The translations under genes and the position numbers were made by a program. The notes below the pieces were generated by a model. The model was not told the DNA's origin, did no database searches, and saw only the letters and a list, made by a program, of their open reading frames with translations. Below are positions 35,366-43,984 of a stretch of DNA of 64,000 nucleotides, piece after piece (positions within the stretch are counted from its first letter, which is position 1; each line of letters starts with the position of its first letter). The stretch spans positions 55,816 to 119,815 of the forward strand of contig NZ_BAFX01000044.1 of the NCBI RefSeq assembly GCF_000308815.1. Reading direction: 5' to 3'. This stretch comes from Nocardia concava NBRC 100430 (GTDB lineage: Bacteria; Actinomycetota; Actinomycetes; Mycobacteriales; Mycobacteriaceae).

Positions 35366-36264
35366 GCGAGCAGGTGGCGGAGGTCGGGCGGGGGATCGAG
35401 CTCAGCTATGAGCGGCAGGGACAAGGGGTTCCGCTGCTGCTGATCGCGGGGCTGGGGCAGCAGAAGCACGAATGGCACGACGGGCTGGTGACGCTGCTGG
35501 CCGAGCGCGGCTACGACGTGGTGCGCTTCGACAATCGCGATGTCGGCAAGTCCACCCACCTCCGGTTCCGGCCGCCGGGCCCGGCCCAGATGCTGCGGAA
35601 GCGCTGGGACCCACAGCAATACGATCTCGGCGACATGGCCCTGGACACCCTCGGGCTGCTGGACGCGCTGGGCTGGGAGCGGGCACATCTGGCCGGCATG
35701 TCCATGGGCGGCATGATCGCCCAGACCGTCGCGGCCCGGTATCCGGCGCGGGTGTCGTCGCTGACCTCGATCTTCTCGACCACCGGCGCGGCCCGGGTGG
35801 GGCGGCCCGCGCTGTCCACCTGGGCCCGCATGTTCAGCAAGCCCGCCAATACCCGCGATGAGCACACCGACGCCGCCGTCCGGATGTACCGGCACATCGG
35901 CTCGGCCGGATTCCCCTTGGACGAGGCCAGGATTCGCGCCACCGCCGGCACCACCTGGGACCGCGACCCGCGACCGGCCGCGGGCGTCGGACGCCAGCTC
36001 GCGGGCATCATGAAGTCCGGCGACCGGACCCGGGAGGTGCGCACCATCACCGCGCCCACCCTCGTACTGCACGGCGACCGCGACCGCATGGTCAACCCGA
36101 GCGGCGGCGCCGTCACCGCGGCCGCCGTGCCCGGCGCGCGCCTGCACGCCCTCCCCGGCATGGGCCACGATCTGCCCGAGGCCCTGTGGCCCACCCTCGC
36201 CGAACTCATCGACACCCATATCCGCACAACTGAATCCAGGAGTTCCGATGCCCCGAACGTCTAG
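35362..36264 (+). CDS. Alpha/beta-fold hydrolase
   Basis: A 300-residue hydrolase whose ATG overlaps the P450 stop (ATGA). It has LLLIAGLGQQKHEW (oxyanion loop), RFDNRDVGKST, the nucleophile elbow GMSMGGMIAQ, an acid in LHGDRDRMVNPS and a histidine in GMGHDLPEA. In operons with a Baeyer-Villiger monooxygenase, such enzymes typically open the ester or lactone product. Its end overlaps the following SDR by 17 bp. Confidence 0.9.
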   Translation: MSEQVAEVGRGIELSYERQGQGVPLLLIAGLGQQKHEWHDGLVTLLAERGYDVVRFDNRDVGKSTHLRFRPPGPAQMLRKRWDPQQYDLGDMALDTLGLLDALGWERAHLAGMSMGGMIAQTVAARYPARVSSLTSIFSTTGAARVGRPALSTWARMFSKPANTRDEHTDAAVRMYRHIGSAGFPLDEARIRATAGTTWDRDPRPAAGVGRQLAGIMKSGDRTREVRTITAPTLVLHGDRDRMVNPSGGAVTAAAVPGARLHALPGMGHDLPEALWPTLAELIDTHIRTTESRSSDAPNV

Positions 36265-37105
36265 GCCCCTGTCCGGCCACCCGGTCATGATCACCGGTGC
36301 GGCCTCCGGAATCGGGCGGGGACTGGCCCAATTGCTGTCCCGCCGGGGCTCGCCGGTGGCCATCGCCGATATCGACGCCGACGGGTTGAAGCAGACCGCC
36401 GCCGCACTGAGCGGTCCGGTGCTGACCCGGGTGCTGGATGTCAGCGATGCCGCCGAGCAGGTCGCCTTCGCCGACGAGGTCCGCGAATGGCTGACCGCGC
36501 CCCTGGCGGCCGTGTTCAACAATGCCGGGGTGGCGGTGGCCTCCTCGGTGCTGGAATCGGTGCCGCAGGACGATGAATGGTTGCGCCGCATCAACTTCGA
36601 CGGGGTCGTGAACGGGACGCGGGCGTTCCTGCCGATCCTGGTCGAGCAGGACAGCGGCGTGATCGTCAATACCTCCAGCGTGTACGGGCTCGCCGGGATG
36701 CCCTACCAAAGTGCCTACTGTGCCGCGAAATTCGCGGTGCGCGGGTTCACCGACGCACTGCGGCAGGAGCTTCGGGGCACCGGGGTCTCGGCGGTGACCG
36801 TGCATCCGGGCGGCATCAAGACCAATATCGCCCGCAACGGCCGGGTCCGAAAGGATCCGGAAGGCAAGGGCCGCACCCACGAGCAGATGGCCGCCGAATT
36901 CGAGGCCATGGCCATGACGACGCCGGAGAAGGCGGCCGAAATCATCTGCCGCGGAGTCGAACGCGGGAAGGCGCGCATTCTCGTCGGGGCGGACGCGTAT
37001 ATGTTCGACATCCTCGCCCGGGTATCGCCGACGCACTACTTCGATGTGCTGGCGGTCGTGATGGGTGCGGCACGCGGCCGGGCGGCGAAGGGAGCGGGAC
37101 GATGA
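36248..37105 (+). CDS. SDR family NAD(P)-dependent oxidoreductase
   Basis: A 285-residue classical SDR: nucleotide motif TGAASGIGRG near residue 16, NNAGVAVAS, catalytic Ser in NTSSVYGL and YCAAKFAVRG for YxxxK. The C-terminal third (AEIICRGVERGKARILVGAD) matches the actinobacterial SDRs found beside P450 and EtaA-like monooxygenases. It probably oxidises or reduces a hydroxyl or ketone in the same route as the P450 and monooxygenase. Confidence 0.9.
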   Translation: MPRTSRPLSGHPVMITGAASGIGRGLAQLLSRRGSPVAIADIDADGLKQTAAALSGPVLTRVLDVSDAAEQVAFADEVREWLTAPLAAVFNNAGVAVASSVLESVPQDDEWLRRINFDGVVNGTRAFLPILVEQDSGVIVNTSSVYGLAGMPYQSAYCAAKFAVRGFTDALRQELRGTGVSAVTVHPGGIKTNIARNGRVRKDPEGKGRTHEQMAAEFEAMAMTTPEKAAEIICRGVERGKARILVGADAYMFDILARVSPTHYFDVLAVVMGAARGRAAKGAGR

Positions 37106-38598
37106 CCGAACACGTGAACGTGCTGATCGTCGGCGCGGGATTGTCGGGAATCGGTGCGGCGCACCACCTTCAGGACGCATTCCCCTCGCGCAGCTACGCC
37201 ATCTTCGAGGCCCGCGACGCCATGGGCGGCACCTGGGATCTGTTCCGATACCCGGGCGTGCGGTCCGACTCGGACATGCACACCCTCGGCTACCGGTTCC
37301 GGCCGTGGGTGGCCGCCGAGGCCATCGCGGACGGGCCCGCCATCCTCGACTACATCCACGCGACCGCCGCCGACGCCGGGATCGACAAGCGAATTCGATA
37401 CGGGCACAAGGTGACCGGTGCGTCCTGGTCGTCGGACGAGGCGCGCTGGACAGTGGGTTTCGAGCACGACGGCCAGCCCTCGACCATCACCTGCGATTTC
37501 CTCTACCTGTGCAGCGGCTACTACCGCTACGACGAGGGCTACATCCCGGAATTCGCCGGAATCGACGACTTCCGAGGGCAAGTCGTGCATCCGCAGCACT
37601 GGCCCGCCGAACTCGATTACGCCGGAAAGCGTGTCGTGGTGATCGGCAGCGGCGCGACCGCGGTCACCCTGGTTCCGGCCATGGCGCGAACGGCCGGGCA
37701 CGTCACCATGCTGCAGCGGTCGCCGTCCTACATCCTGTCGGTGCCGACCGTGGACGGGATCGCCACCAAACTGCGGGAGAAGCTCGGCGACCGCCGCGCC
37801 TACACCATCACCCGCTGGAAGAACGTCGCGGTCAGCACCCTGATCTATCAGCTGAGCCAGCGGCGGCCGACCATGATGCGCAAGTTCTTCCGCAATCTGG
37901 CCATCAAGCAGCTGCCCGAGGGCTACGACGTCGACACGCATTTCAAGCCGACCTACAACCCGTGGGATCAGCGGCTGTGCCTGGTGCCGGACGGGGATCT
38001 GTTCCGGTCCATCCGCGACGGGCGGGCGTCGGTGGTCACCGATCGCATCGACCGGTTCACCGCGGACGGCCTCGAGCTCGAATCCGGTGCCGAACTGCCC
38101 GCCGACATCGTGGTGACCGCGACCGGGCTGGACCTGCTCGCCCTGGGCGGCATCGCGCTGACCGTCGACGGCAAGGAGATCGAACCGCCGGACACCATCG
38201 CCTACAAGGGGATGATGCTGAGCGGGGTGCCCAACTTCGCGTTCACCATCGGCTACACCAACGCCTCGTGGACGCTGAAGGCCGACCTGGTCGCCGAGTT
38301 CGTGTGTAGGTTGTTGCGGCACATGGATGTTCGCGGCTACGCGCAGGCGACGCCGTGGCCGGATCCGACCGTGACCACCGCGCCGCTGCTCGACTTCCAG
38401 GCCGGATACGTGCTGCGGGCCATCGACCGGTTCCCCAAGGCCGGGTCGCGGGCGCCCTGGCGGCTGGGCATGAACTACGCCCAGGACGTGATCACCTTGC
38501 GGCACGGCAAGATCGAGGACGGCACCATCCGCTTCGGCCGCCGCCCGTCGCGACCGGCGGCCGTGTCCACCACCGACCCGGAACAGGTCACCGCCTGA
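37102..38598 (+). CDS. Flavin-containing Baeyer-Villiger-type monooxygenase (EthA/MymA-like)
   Basis: A 498-residue FAD/NADPH monooxygenase. It has the FAD motif GAGLSGIGAAHHL, the segment FRYPGVRSDSDMHTLGYRF, the Baeyer-Villiger fingerprint FRGQVVHPQHWP, the NADPH motif VVIGSGATAVTL and TATGLDLLALGG. Such enzymes insert oxygen next to ketones; EthA also activates thioamide drugs. The combination with hydrolase and SDR resembles the start of the mycobacterial mymA operon, though the acyl-CoA ligase and other members are missing. It overlaps the SDR stop as ATGA and is followed by a strong hairpin. Confidence 0.92.
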   Translation: MTEHVNVLIVGAGLSGIGAAHHLQDAFPSRSYAIFEARDAMGGTWDLFRYPGVRSDSDMHTLGYRFRPWVAAEAIADGPAILDYIHATAADAGIDKRIRYGHKVTGASWSSDEARWTVGFEHDGQPSTITCDFLYLCSGYYRYDEGYIPEFAGIDDFRGQVVHPQHWPAELDYAGKRVVVIGSGATAVTLVPAMARTAGHVTMLQRSPSYILSVPTVDGIATKLREKLGDRRAYTITRWKNVAVSTLIYQLSQRRPTMMRKFFRNLAIKQLPEGYDVDTHFKPTYNPWDQRLCLVPDGDLFRSIRDGRASVVTDRIDRFTADGLELESGAELPADIVVTATGLDLLALGGIALTVDGKEIEPPDTIAYKGMMLSGVPNFAFTIGYTNASWTLKADLVAEFVCRLLRHMDVRGYAQATPWPDPTVTTAPLLDFQAGYVLRAIDRFPKAGSRAPWRLGMNYAQDVITLRHGKIEDGTIRFGRRPSRPAAVSTTDPEQVTA

Positions 38599-38600
38599 CC

Positions 38601-38663
38601 CGCCGTGAGCGCCGCGGCGGCCGGGATTCCGGAAATGCACGACACGCCGTGGCGCTCACGGCG
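38601..38663. terminator. Perfect 13-bp inverted repeat after the P450 operon
   Basis: CGCCGTGAGCGCC (38601-38613) and GGCGCTCACGGCG (38651-38663) are perfect complements around a 37-bp loop, beginning 2 bp after the monooxygenase stop. It could terminate the operon, although no T-run follows, or serve as a regulatory site for the TetR gene that starts at 38704. Confidence 0.6.
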
Positions 38664-38703
38664 ACCCGCCGCGGCGCCCGGGGAGATCGGAGAAACTACG
38701 CTG

Positions 38704-39381
38704 ATGCCCGTGACCAGTGCTGACCCGACCACGACGGCCGAGGCCGCCGCCAGCGCCGAGGCGGCCGACAACTCCTCACCGACCACTGACTCCGCGTCGG
38801 CCAATGACTCCGTGTACCGGCGACGGCTGCTGGACGCCATGGCCGACGCCGTGCGCGAACGCGGGTACAAGGACGCCACCGTCGCCGATGTGGTGCGCAT
38901 CGCCCGGACCTCGCGGCGCACGTTCTACGAGCACTTCGCCGATAAGCAGGACTGTTTCGTGGCGCTGCTGACCGAACGCAACAACGAGACCATCGAGCAG
39001 ATCTACGCGGCCGTCGACCCGACCGCGCCGTGGGATCGGCAGGTGCGCCAGGCCATCGAATCCTGGATCGAGGCGTCGCGGGTGGACACCTCCATCACCC
39101 TGGCCTGGATCCGTGATACCCCGGCGCTGGGGGAGCGGGCGCGGCAGTTGCATCGTGATGCGGCGGAGGCGTTCATCGCGTTGATCCAGAACCTCACTGC
39201 CACACCGGTATTCCAATCCGCGGGCCTGCATCCGCCGAATCGGCGGATGGCGACGATCCTCTACGGCGGATTCCGGGAGCTCATCGCCTCCACCGTGGAG
39301 GAGGGCGGCGATATCACCGAAATCATCGGTGTGGCAGTGGAAACCGCGCTCGCGCTGGTCGGGCCGCGGTACGAGGCGTAG
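38704..39381 (+). CDS. TetR family transcriptional regulator of the P450 operon
   Basis: A 225-residue TetR protein with an unusual Ala/Thr/Ser-rich leader of about 35 residues (TTTAEAAASAEAADNSSPTT) before the helix-turn-helix (LLDAMADAVRERGYKDATVA, then RIARTSRRTFYEHFADKQD). The start at 38704 could be too far upstream; the leader is low complexity. It lies directly downstream of the operon in the same direction and probably regulates the P450 promoter. Confidence 0.9.
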   Translation: MPVTSADPTTTAEAAASAEAADNSSPTTDSASANDSVYRRRLLDAMADAVRERGYKDATVADVVRIARTSRRTFYEHFADKQDCFVALLTERNNETIEQIYAAVDPTAPWDRQVRQAIESWIEASRVDTSITLAWIRDTPALGERARQLHRDAAEAFIALIQNLTATPVFQSAGLHPPNRRMATILYGGFRELIASTVEEGGDITEIIGVAVETALALVGPRYEA

Positions 39382-39429
39382 CCGTCGGTCGTTGCGCGGC
39401 TTATCGATCGGTCGTCGAGGGCAGGGCCG

Positions 39430-40014
39430 TCAGTCGTTGCGGGGCCGGGCGCGGAAATGGGCGCGCTCGCCCTGTTTACCGAAGAGGCTGAGGAATTCGA
39501 CCGGCTGGTCATCGGCCGCGCCGAACCAGTGCGGTTCGCGGGTGTCGAATTCGGCGGCCTCGCCGGGTTCCAGGATCAGATCGTGTTTGCCGAGGATGAA
39601 GCGCAGCCTGCCGTTGAGGACGTAGAGCCACTCATAACCCTCGTGGGTCTGCGGATTCGGTTCGGTGCGACCGGATTTCGGCTGCATGATGATCTTGAAC
39701 GCCTGGATGCCGCCGACCCTGCGGGTCAGGGGCAGCATCTGCATACCGTGGCGGGTGATCGGGCGCATGTGCACGCGCGGGTCGCCGGTCGGCGGGGCGT
39801 CCACCAGCTCGTCGAGGGTGACATTGTGGGCGCGGGCCAAGGGGAGCAGCTGTTCGAGGGTCGGGCGGCGCGCACCGGACTCCAGGCGGGACAGGGTACT
39901 GACGGAGATTCCGGTCTCGGTGGACAGCTCCGCGAGTGTCGTCTCCCGCTGTTTGCGCAGTTCACGTAGCCGCGGGCCGACACCGTCGAGCGCCCGGTCG
40001 GTGTCCTCGCTCAT
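39430..40014 (-). CDS. XRE regulator with C-terminal cupin
   Basis: A 194-residue protein. The N-terminal XRE domain is LRELRKQRETTLAELSTE, then TGISVSTLSRLESGARRP. The C-terminal half is a cupin (THEGYEWLYVLNGRLRFILG, LEPGEAAEFDTREPHWFGA) that could bind a small ligand or metal. Such regulators often repress a neighbouring gene. It diverges from a thioredoxin-reductase-like flavoprotein across about 100 bp that contain a strong palindrome. ATG 40014 is preferred over one 36 bp upstream, which would run towards that operator. Confidence 0.92.
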   Translation of the reverse strand: MSEDTDRALDGVGPRLRELRKQRETTLAELSTETGISVSTLSRLESGARRPTLEQLLPLARAHNVTLDELVDAPPTGDPRVHMRPITRHGMQMLPLTRRVGGIQAFKIIMQPKSGRTEPNPQTHEGYEWLYVLNGRLRFILGKHDLILEPGEAAEFDTREPHWFGAADDQPVEFLSLFGKQGERAHFRARPRND

Positions 40015-40042
40015 TGGTCCTGGTCCTCGCTCATGGCTCCAG

Positions 40043-40077
40043 TTTGCCATATCGGCAAAGAAGTTTGCCGATATGGC
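40043..40077. promoter_or_regulatory. Perfect palindromic operator between XRE-cupin and flavoprotein genes
   Basis: GCCATATCGGCAAA (40046-40059) and TTTGCCGATATGGC (40064-40077) are exact complements around a 4-bp spacer. The left half is itself a palindrome, TTTGCCATATCGGCAAA (40043-40059), so the site contains two overlapping TTTGCC/GGCAAA units. It lies 29 bp from the XRE start and 39 bp from the flavoprotein ATG. Binding by the XRE-cupin protein and control of both genes is the simplest reading. Confidence 0.88.
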
Positions 40078-40116
40078 GGGCGTGGCCGCAGAGTCGTGAG
40101 CAGGAGGTGGTCATCA

Positions 40117-41082
40117 ATGACCGATCAGCTGAACAGCAGCTATGACGTGGTAGTGGTCGGCGGCGGAGCCGCGGGACTGAACGGTGGACTGATGCTCGCC
40201 CGGGCCCGGCGCTCGGTAGCGGTGATCGATTCGGGCAAGCCGCGCAACGCGCCCGCCGACAAGGTGCACGGGCTCTTCGCGCGCGAGGGAGTCCCGCCGA
40301 CGGAGCTTCTGGCGCGCGGTCGCGAGGAGGTGCGCCAGTACGGTGGCGCGGTGGTTTCGGGTGAGGTGAGCGGAATCGTCAGGGACGGCGATGAATTCGT
40401 CGTCACGCTGACCGACGGTGGCTCGACCCGGGCCCGGCGGCTGCTGGTGACTTCCGGTCTGGTGGACGAGCTTCCGCCGATTCCGGGACTGCGGGAGCGT
40501 TTCGGCCGCGATGTCGTGCATTGCCCGTACTGCCACGGCTGGGAGGTGCGCGATCGGGCCATCGGCGTGCTCGGCCTGGGGCCCATGGGAATTCACCTGG
40601 CATTGCTGTTCCGGCAGTGGAGTCCCGATGTCGTGTACTTCGCGCACACCACTGCGCCGCCGACCGAGGAGGAGTCGGAGCAGTTGGCGGCCAGGGGAAT
40701 TCGCGTCGTGAGCGGTGAGATCGCGGCCGTCGAGGTGGCCGAGGACCGGATCACCGGCGTGCGCCTGGCCGACGGCGGCATTGTCGCCCGGGAGATCCTG
40801 GCCACCCCCACGCGCATGGTCGCCCGTGCCGGATTCCTCGCCGACCTCGGGCTGACCCCGACCGAACATCCCAGCGGCATGGGCGAATACATCCCCGCCG
40901 ACGCCACCGGCCGCACCGAGATCCCGGGCGTCTGGGCGGCGGGCAATGTGGTCGACCTGGCCGCCCAGGTCGGCGCCGCGGCGGCCGCCGGTGCCATGGC
41001 CGGGGCCCAGATCAATGCCGATCTGGTGGCCGAGGACACCCGCCGCGCCGTCGAGGAGTACCGCGCGCTGCGAGTGAGTTAG
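40117..41082 (+). CDS. FAD-dependent pyridine nucleotide-disulfide oxidoreductase, thioredoxin-reductase-like
   Basis: A 321-residue flavoprotein. The FAD motif is VVVVGGGAAGLNGGLMLARA, with the redox-active pair CPYC in VVHCPYCHGWEVRDRAIGVL, then the NAD(P)H region GVLGLGPMGIHLAL and the C-terminal FAD contact GVWAAGNVVD. This is the form of actinobacterial thioredoxin-reductase-like oxidoreductases, some of which act on low-molecular dithiols such as in gliotoxin-type pathways. AGGAGG is 9 bp before the ATG. It is probably induced through the XRE-cupin regulator. Confidence 0.9.
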   Translation: MTDQLNSSYDVVVVGGGAAGLNGGLMLARARRSVAVIDSGKPRNAPADKVHGLFAREGVPPTELLARGREEVRQYGGAVVSGEVSGIVRDGDEFVVTLTDGGSTRARRLLVTSGLVDELPPIPGLRERFGRDVVHCPYCHGWEVRDRAIGVLGLGPMGIHLALLFRQWSPDVVYFAHTTAPPTEEESEQLAARGIRVVSGEIAAVEVAEDRITGVRLADGGIVAREILATPTRMVARAGFLADLGLTPTEHPSGMGEYIPADATGRTEIPGVWAAGNVVDLAAQVGAAAAAGAMAGAQINADLVAEDTRRAVEEYRALRVS

Positions 41083-41095
41083 CCCTGCGCGCGGG

Positions 41096-41932
41096 CTAGC
41101 CCTGCGGGGTGAAGATCGCCGGGAGCGCACCGAATCGCAGGGCCGCACCGAGATTGTCGGCGGTGTCCTTGGTGAAATTCCCGGTGATCTGGGTCTGGCC
41201 GCCGGTGACGGCGCTCTGGATCACCGGGGCCGACACCACCTGCGAGTCGACCACGAAGGCGAACTGCTTACCGATATTGGCCACCGAATACTGGGCGAAC
41301 TGGCGGGATCCGGCATCGGTGAAGGTCACGTTCACGCCGTAGCGGGCCGTGCGGGTGTCCATCCCGCCCTTGGCGTCGGCGATCTCGCGGCCGTCGATGA
41401 CCGAGGGGCCCAGCAGATAGGCGGCGTCGCCGGTGTTCGCGCATGTCACGAACGGCAGCGTGGCATCGTCGCCGCCCTGCAGCGGTTCGGGGAGACGGCA
41501 ATCGAATCCGGCGAGCGTGGCCGCCTGGACCGCCGGATCGGTGCTCTGCCGGATCTCCTTGAGCGGCATGGGTTTCACGCCGGCGGGTTGAAAGATCCTG
41601 GTGGACAACACCGGCCGCACCAGGACCCGGCCGGTCTTGCCGAGCAGGCGGGCCGCCGTGCCGTCGTCCCCGGCCACGGTGATGGTCATCATGTCCGCGT
41701 CGACGGTGACGGTGGTCTTGCCCAGTCCCAAGCCCTGGGCCCGCTTCTCGACCAGCTGCCGGGCCTGATCCATCGTCCCCGCAGACGGAATAGCGCCCTC
41801 GGCGGTGCGGGCCATGAACGCGACCGGTGTGCCCGGCTTATCCTTGTCACCGCACGCACCCGCCACGGTCACGACCGCCAATCCGACGAGCGCAGCACCG
41901 ATACCGCGACGGACCGACCTCGGCAATCTCAT
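41096..41932 (-). CDS. SecD P1-head-like lipoprotein
   Basis: A 278-residue exported protein. The signal ends in the lipobox VTVAGACG. The mature part matches the periplasmic head domain of SecD/SecDF: EKRAQGLGLGKTTVTVDADM, LLGKTGRVLVRPVLS, FVVDSQVVSAPVIQSAVTGG and TADNLGAALRFGALP. The membrane helices of SecD are absent, so it is not a full translocation subunit. Its role is unknown; it may be an independent lipoprotein derived from SecD. GAAGGGG precedes the ATG at 41932. Confidence 0.82.
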   Translation of the reverse strand: MRLPRSVRRGIGAALVGLAVVTVAGACGDKDKPGTPVAFMARTAEGAIPSAGTMDQARQLVEKRAQGLGLGKTTVTVDADMMTITVAGDDGTAARLLGKTGRVLVRPVLSTRIFQPAGVKPMPLKEIRQSTDPAVQAATLAGFDCRLPEPLQGGDDATLPFVTCANTGDAAYLLGPSVIDGREIADAKGGMDTRTARYGVNVTFTDAGSRQFAQYSVANIGKQFAFVVDSQVVSAPVIQSAVTGGQTQITGNFTKDTADNLGAALRFGALPAIFTPQG

Positions 41933-42036
41933 CCGGACCCCTTCGTGACGAGTGACCTCGCGATGATAAACACCCGTACGCCACAACGCCCGATCGAACC
42001 CCGCACCAGCGCACGCGGTTTCGGTGGACGATCTGT

Positions 42037-42645
42037 CTACCGAGTGGCGCGGAAAGCGGTCAGCAACATGCCGGTGAGCTCGTCGAAGTAGTCGGGCTCG
42101 GTCGGGACGCCGACGATGGTGAGCCGCCAATAGAGTGGGCCGAGCAGGAAGTCCAGCGCCAGTGGGAGGTTCAGGTCCGCGGGGAGTTCGCCGCGATCGA
42201 TGGCGCGCTGCAGCAACTCGGCCGCGCGCTCGCGCCGTGCCCCGCCGACGCCCTCGGCCAGGCTCGCCGCCAGGGCCGGGTCGCGGGCCGCCTCGGCGAA
42301 CAGGTCGGGAATGATCTTCGAGGCCAAGGGGTGTCGGAGCCCGTCGGCCGCCGCGCTCAGATAGGCGCGCAGATCGCCGCGCAGGGTTCCGGTGTCGGGG
42401 GTGTCGGCGGCCGCGACGGCGACCTTGGTGATCAGATTCTCGGCCATGGCCTGTTTGGAGGTCCAGCGGCGGTAGACCGCGGCCTTCCCCGCGCCGGCGC
42501 GCCGGGCCACTGCCTCGATGGACAGGCGGCCGTAACCGACCGCGGCGAGCTCCTCGAAGAAGGCCTTCGTGAGTGCGTCGGTCAGCTCGTCCTGCAGGAC
42601 CGGGCCACCGGAAGTGCGGCGCGTGGGGCTGGGCATGGGACTCAC
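42037..42645 (-). CDS. TetR family transcriptional regulator
   Basis: A 202-residue TetR protein: LTKAFFEELAAVGYGRLSIE, then ARRAGAGKAAVYRRWTSKQAM, with a C-terminal region of the type DLFAEAARDPALAASLAEG. The start GTG 42645 (or ATG 42636) lies 9 bp from the first of two 21-bp palindromes. It diverges from a hydrolase gene, which it likely represses. Confidence 0.9.
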   Translation of the reverse strand: MSPMPSPTRRTSGGPVLQDELTDALTKAFFEELAAVGYGRLSIEAVARRAGAGKAAVYRRWTSKQAMAENLITKVAVAAADTPDTGTLRGDLRAYLSAAADGLRHPLASKIIPDLFAEAARDPALAASLAEGVGGARRERAAELLQRAIDRGELPADLNLPLALDFLLGPLYWRLTIVGVPTEPDYFDELTGMLLTAFRATR

Positions 42646-42653
42646 GATAGCAC

Positions 42654-42728
42654 GAGACGGAACGGTTGCGTCTCGACTGGATCGGGTCTATCGTTCCTGG
42701 CATAGCCGAGACGGAACCGTTCCGACTC
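42654..42728. promoter_or_regulatory. Paired 21-bp operators between TetR and hydrolase genes
   Basis: Two related palindromes, at 42654-42674 and 42708-42728, share the consensus GAGACGGAAC followed by C or G, GTT, and end CTC. The first has arms GAGACG/CGTCTC; the second has the perfect core CGGAACCGTTCCG. Their starts are 54 bp apart. They occupy the divergent promoter region and look like TetR operators. Confidence 0.85.
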
Positions 42729-42749
42729 GATGAGCGAGAGCGAAGAATC

Positions 42750-43946
42750 ATGAAGTTCCTCTTCGATGACGAGTCCTTCTCCTTCGAGGCCCTGCGCACC
42801 GCCTGCTTCGCCGATTACGACGGCGCGGATCTGGGGGAGGTGCTCGTGACCGCCCGCGGCATCGCCGAGGGTGACGAGGCGTCGTGGCATCGGGAATGGA
42901 GGAACACGGCCGTGCGGGTCGAGGCGGCCGGGCGGAGCGCGCTGGCGGGCGGTCATCGGGTCAGTGCCCGCGAGGCGCTGCTGCGGGCGTCGAACTACTA
43001 CCGGACCAGCGAGTTCTACCTGCGCGACGACCCGTTCAACGACCCCGATGCCAAGGAGGCGTCGCAGCGTGCCCGGGAGACCTTCGCCGATGCGGCGGAG
43101 TTGATGGACTCTCCGGTCGAGGCGGTTGCCATTCCGTATGAGGGCACCACGTTGCCGGGGTATCTGTTCCTGGTCGACGACTCCGGAATCCCGCGCCCCA
43201 CGGTCATTTTCACCAGCGGGTTCGATTCCATTCTCGAGGAGGCGTACTTCGCGGTCGCCGCGGCGGCGCTGCGGCGGGGGTACAACTGCCTGGCCTATGA
43301 CGGTCCCGGGCAGGGTGCGGCGCTGCGGGAACAGCGGCTGTTCTTCCGGCACGACTGGGAGCAGGTGATCACGCCGGTGGTCGATTACGCGCTCACCCGG
43401 CCCGAGATCGACGGTGCCCGAATCGCATTGCACGGCTACAGCCTCGGCGGATACCTGGTGTCGCGGGCCGCGGCCTTCGAGCACCGGGTCGCCGCGGTGG
43501 TGGCCGACGGTGGGCTCTACGACTACCACGGCTTCAATGTGCGCCACATCCCGCCGTTCCTCGCCGAATGGATGGCGGCCGGGCGCGATGACGAGGTCGA
43601 GTCGGTGATGCGGCTGATGATGGCCCACAACACCAGCTTTCGCTGGGCGCTGCGCAATGGGATGTGGACCTTCGGCGCGGACTCCGTCTCGGAGTACGTG
43701 CGCCGCACCGAGGGATTCAACCTGGCCGGTGTCGCGGAGCGGATCGTCGCTCCGACATTGATCTTCGACCCGGAGAACGATCTCTTCGAAGGTGAGCCGG
43801 AGCGGCTGTACCGGGCATTGACCTGCCCGGCCACACTGATCCGGATGCCGGGAAACGAGGGCGGCGGCGAGCACTGCTGCTACGGCGGGCGGGCGACGCT
43901 GCATCGGCACATGTTCGACTGGCTCGACGAAACCCTTTCGGCATAA
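42750..43946 (+). CDS. Alpha/beta-fold hydrolase, DHPON-hydrolase-like group
   Basis: A 398-residue hydrolase with a helical N-terminal lid of about 140 residues (LRASNYYRTSEFYLRDDPFN) and a hydrolase core: VIFTSGFDSILEEAYF (oxyanion), AYDGPGQGAALREQ, nucleophile elbow HGYSLGGYLVSR, acid in IFDPENDLFEGEP and His in GGGEHCCYGGR. This layout is that of the 2,6-dihydroxypseudooxynicotine hydrolase and fungal-type C-C hydrolases, with many actinobacterial relatives. The substrate is not known. Adjacent paired operators suggest induction by a TetR ligand. Confidence 0.88.
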   Translation: MKFLFDDESFSFEALRTACFADYDGADLGEVLVTARGIAEGDEASWHREWRNTAVRVEAAGRSALAGGHRVSAREALLRASNYYRTSEFYLRDDPFNDPDAKEASQRARETFADAAELMDSPVEAVAIPYEGTTLPGYLFLVDDSGIPRPTVIFTSGFDSILEEAYFAVAAAALRRGYNCLAYDGPGQGAALREQRLFFRHDWEQVITPVVDYALTRPEIDGARIALHGYSLGGYLVSRAAAFEHRVAAVVADGGLYDYHGFNVRHIPPFLAEWMAAGRDDEVESVMRLMMAHNTSFRWALRNGMWTFGADSVSEYVRRTEGFNLAGVAERIVAPTLIFDPENDLFEGEPERLYRALTCPATLIRMPGNEGGGEHCCYGGRATLHRHMFDWLDETLSA

Positions 43947-43984
43947 ACAACTTTGAGCATATTTCGGATCGGAAGACGCCCGCC

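Noticed and set aside
34675..36669. 664-residue open frame antisense to the P450/hydrolase genes
   Set aside because: Spans the boundary of three well-supported sense genes and has no domain; compositional artefact.
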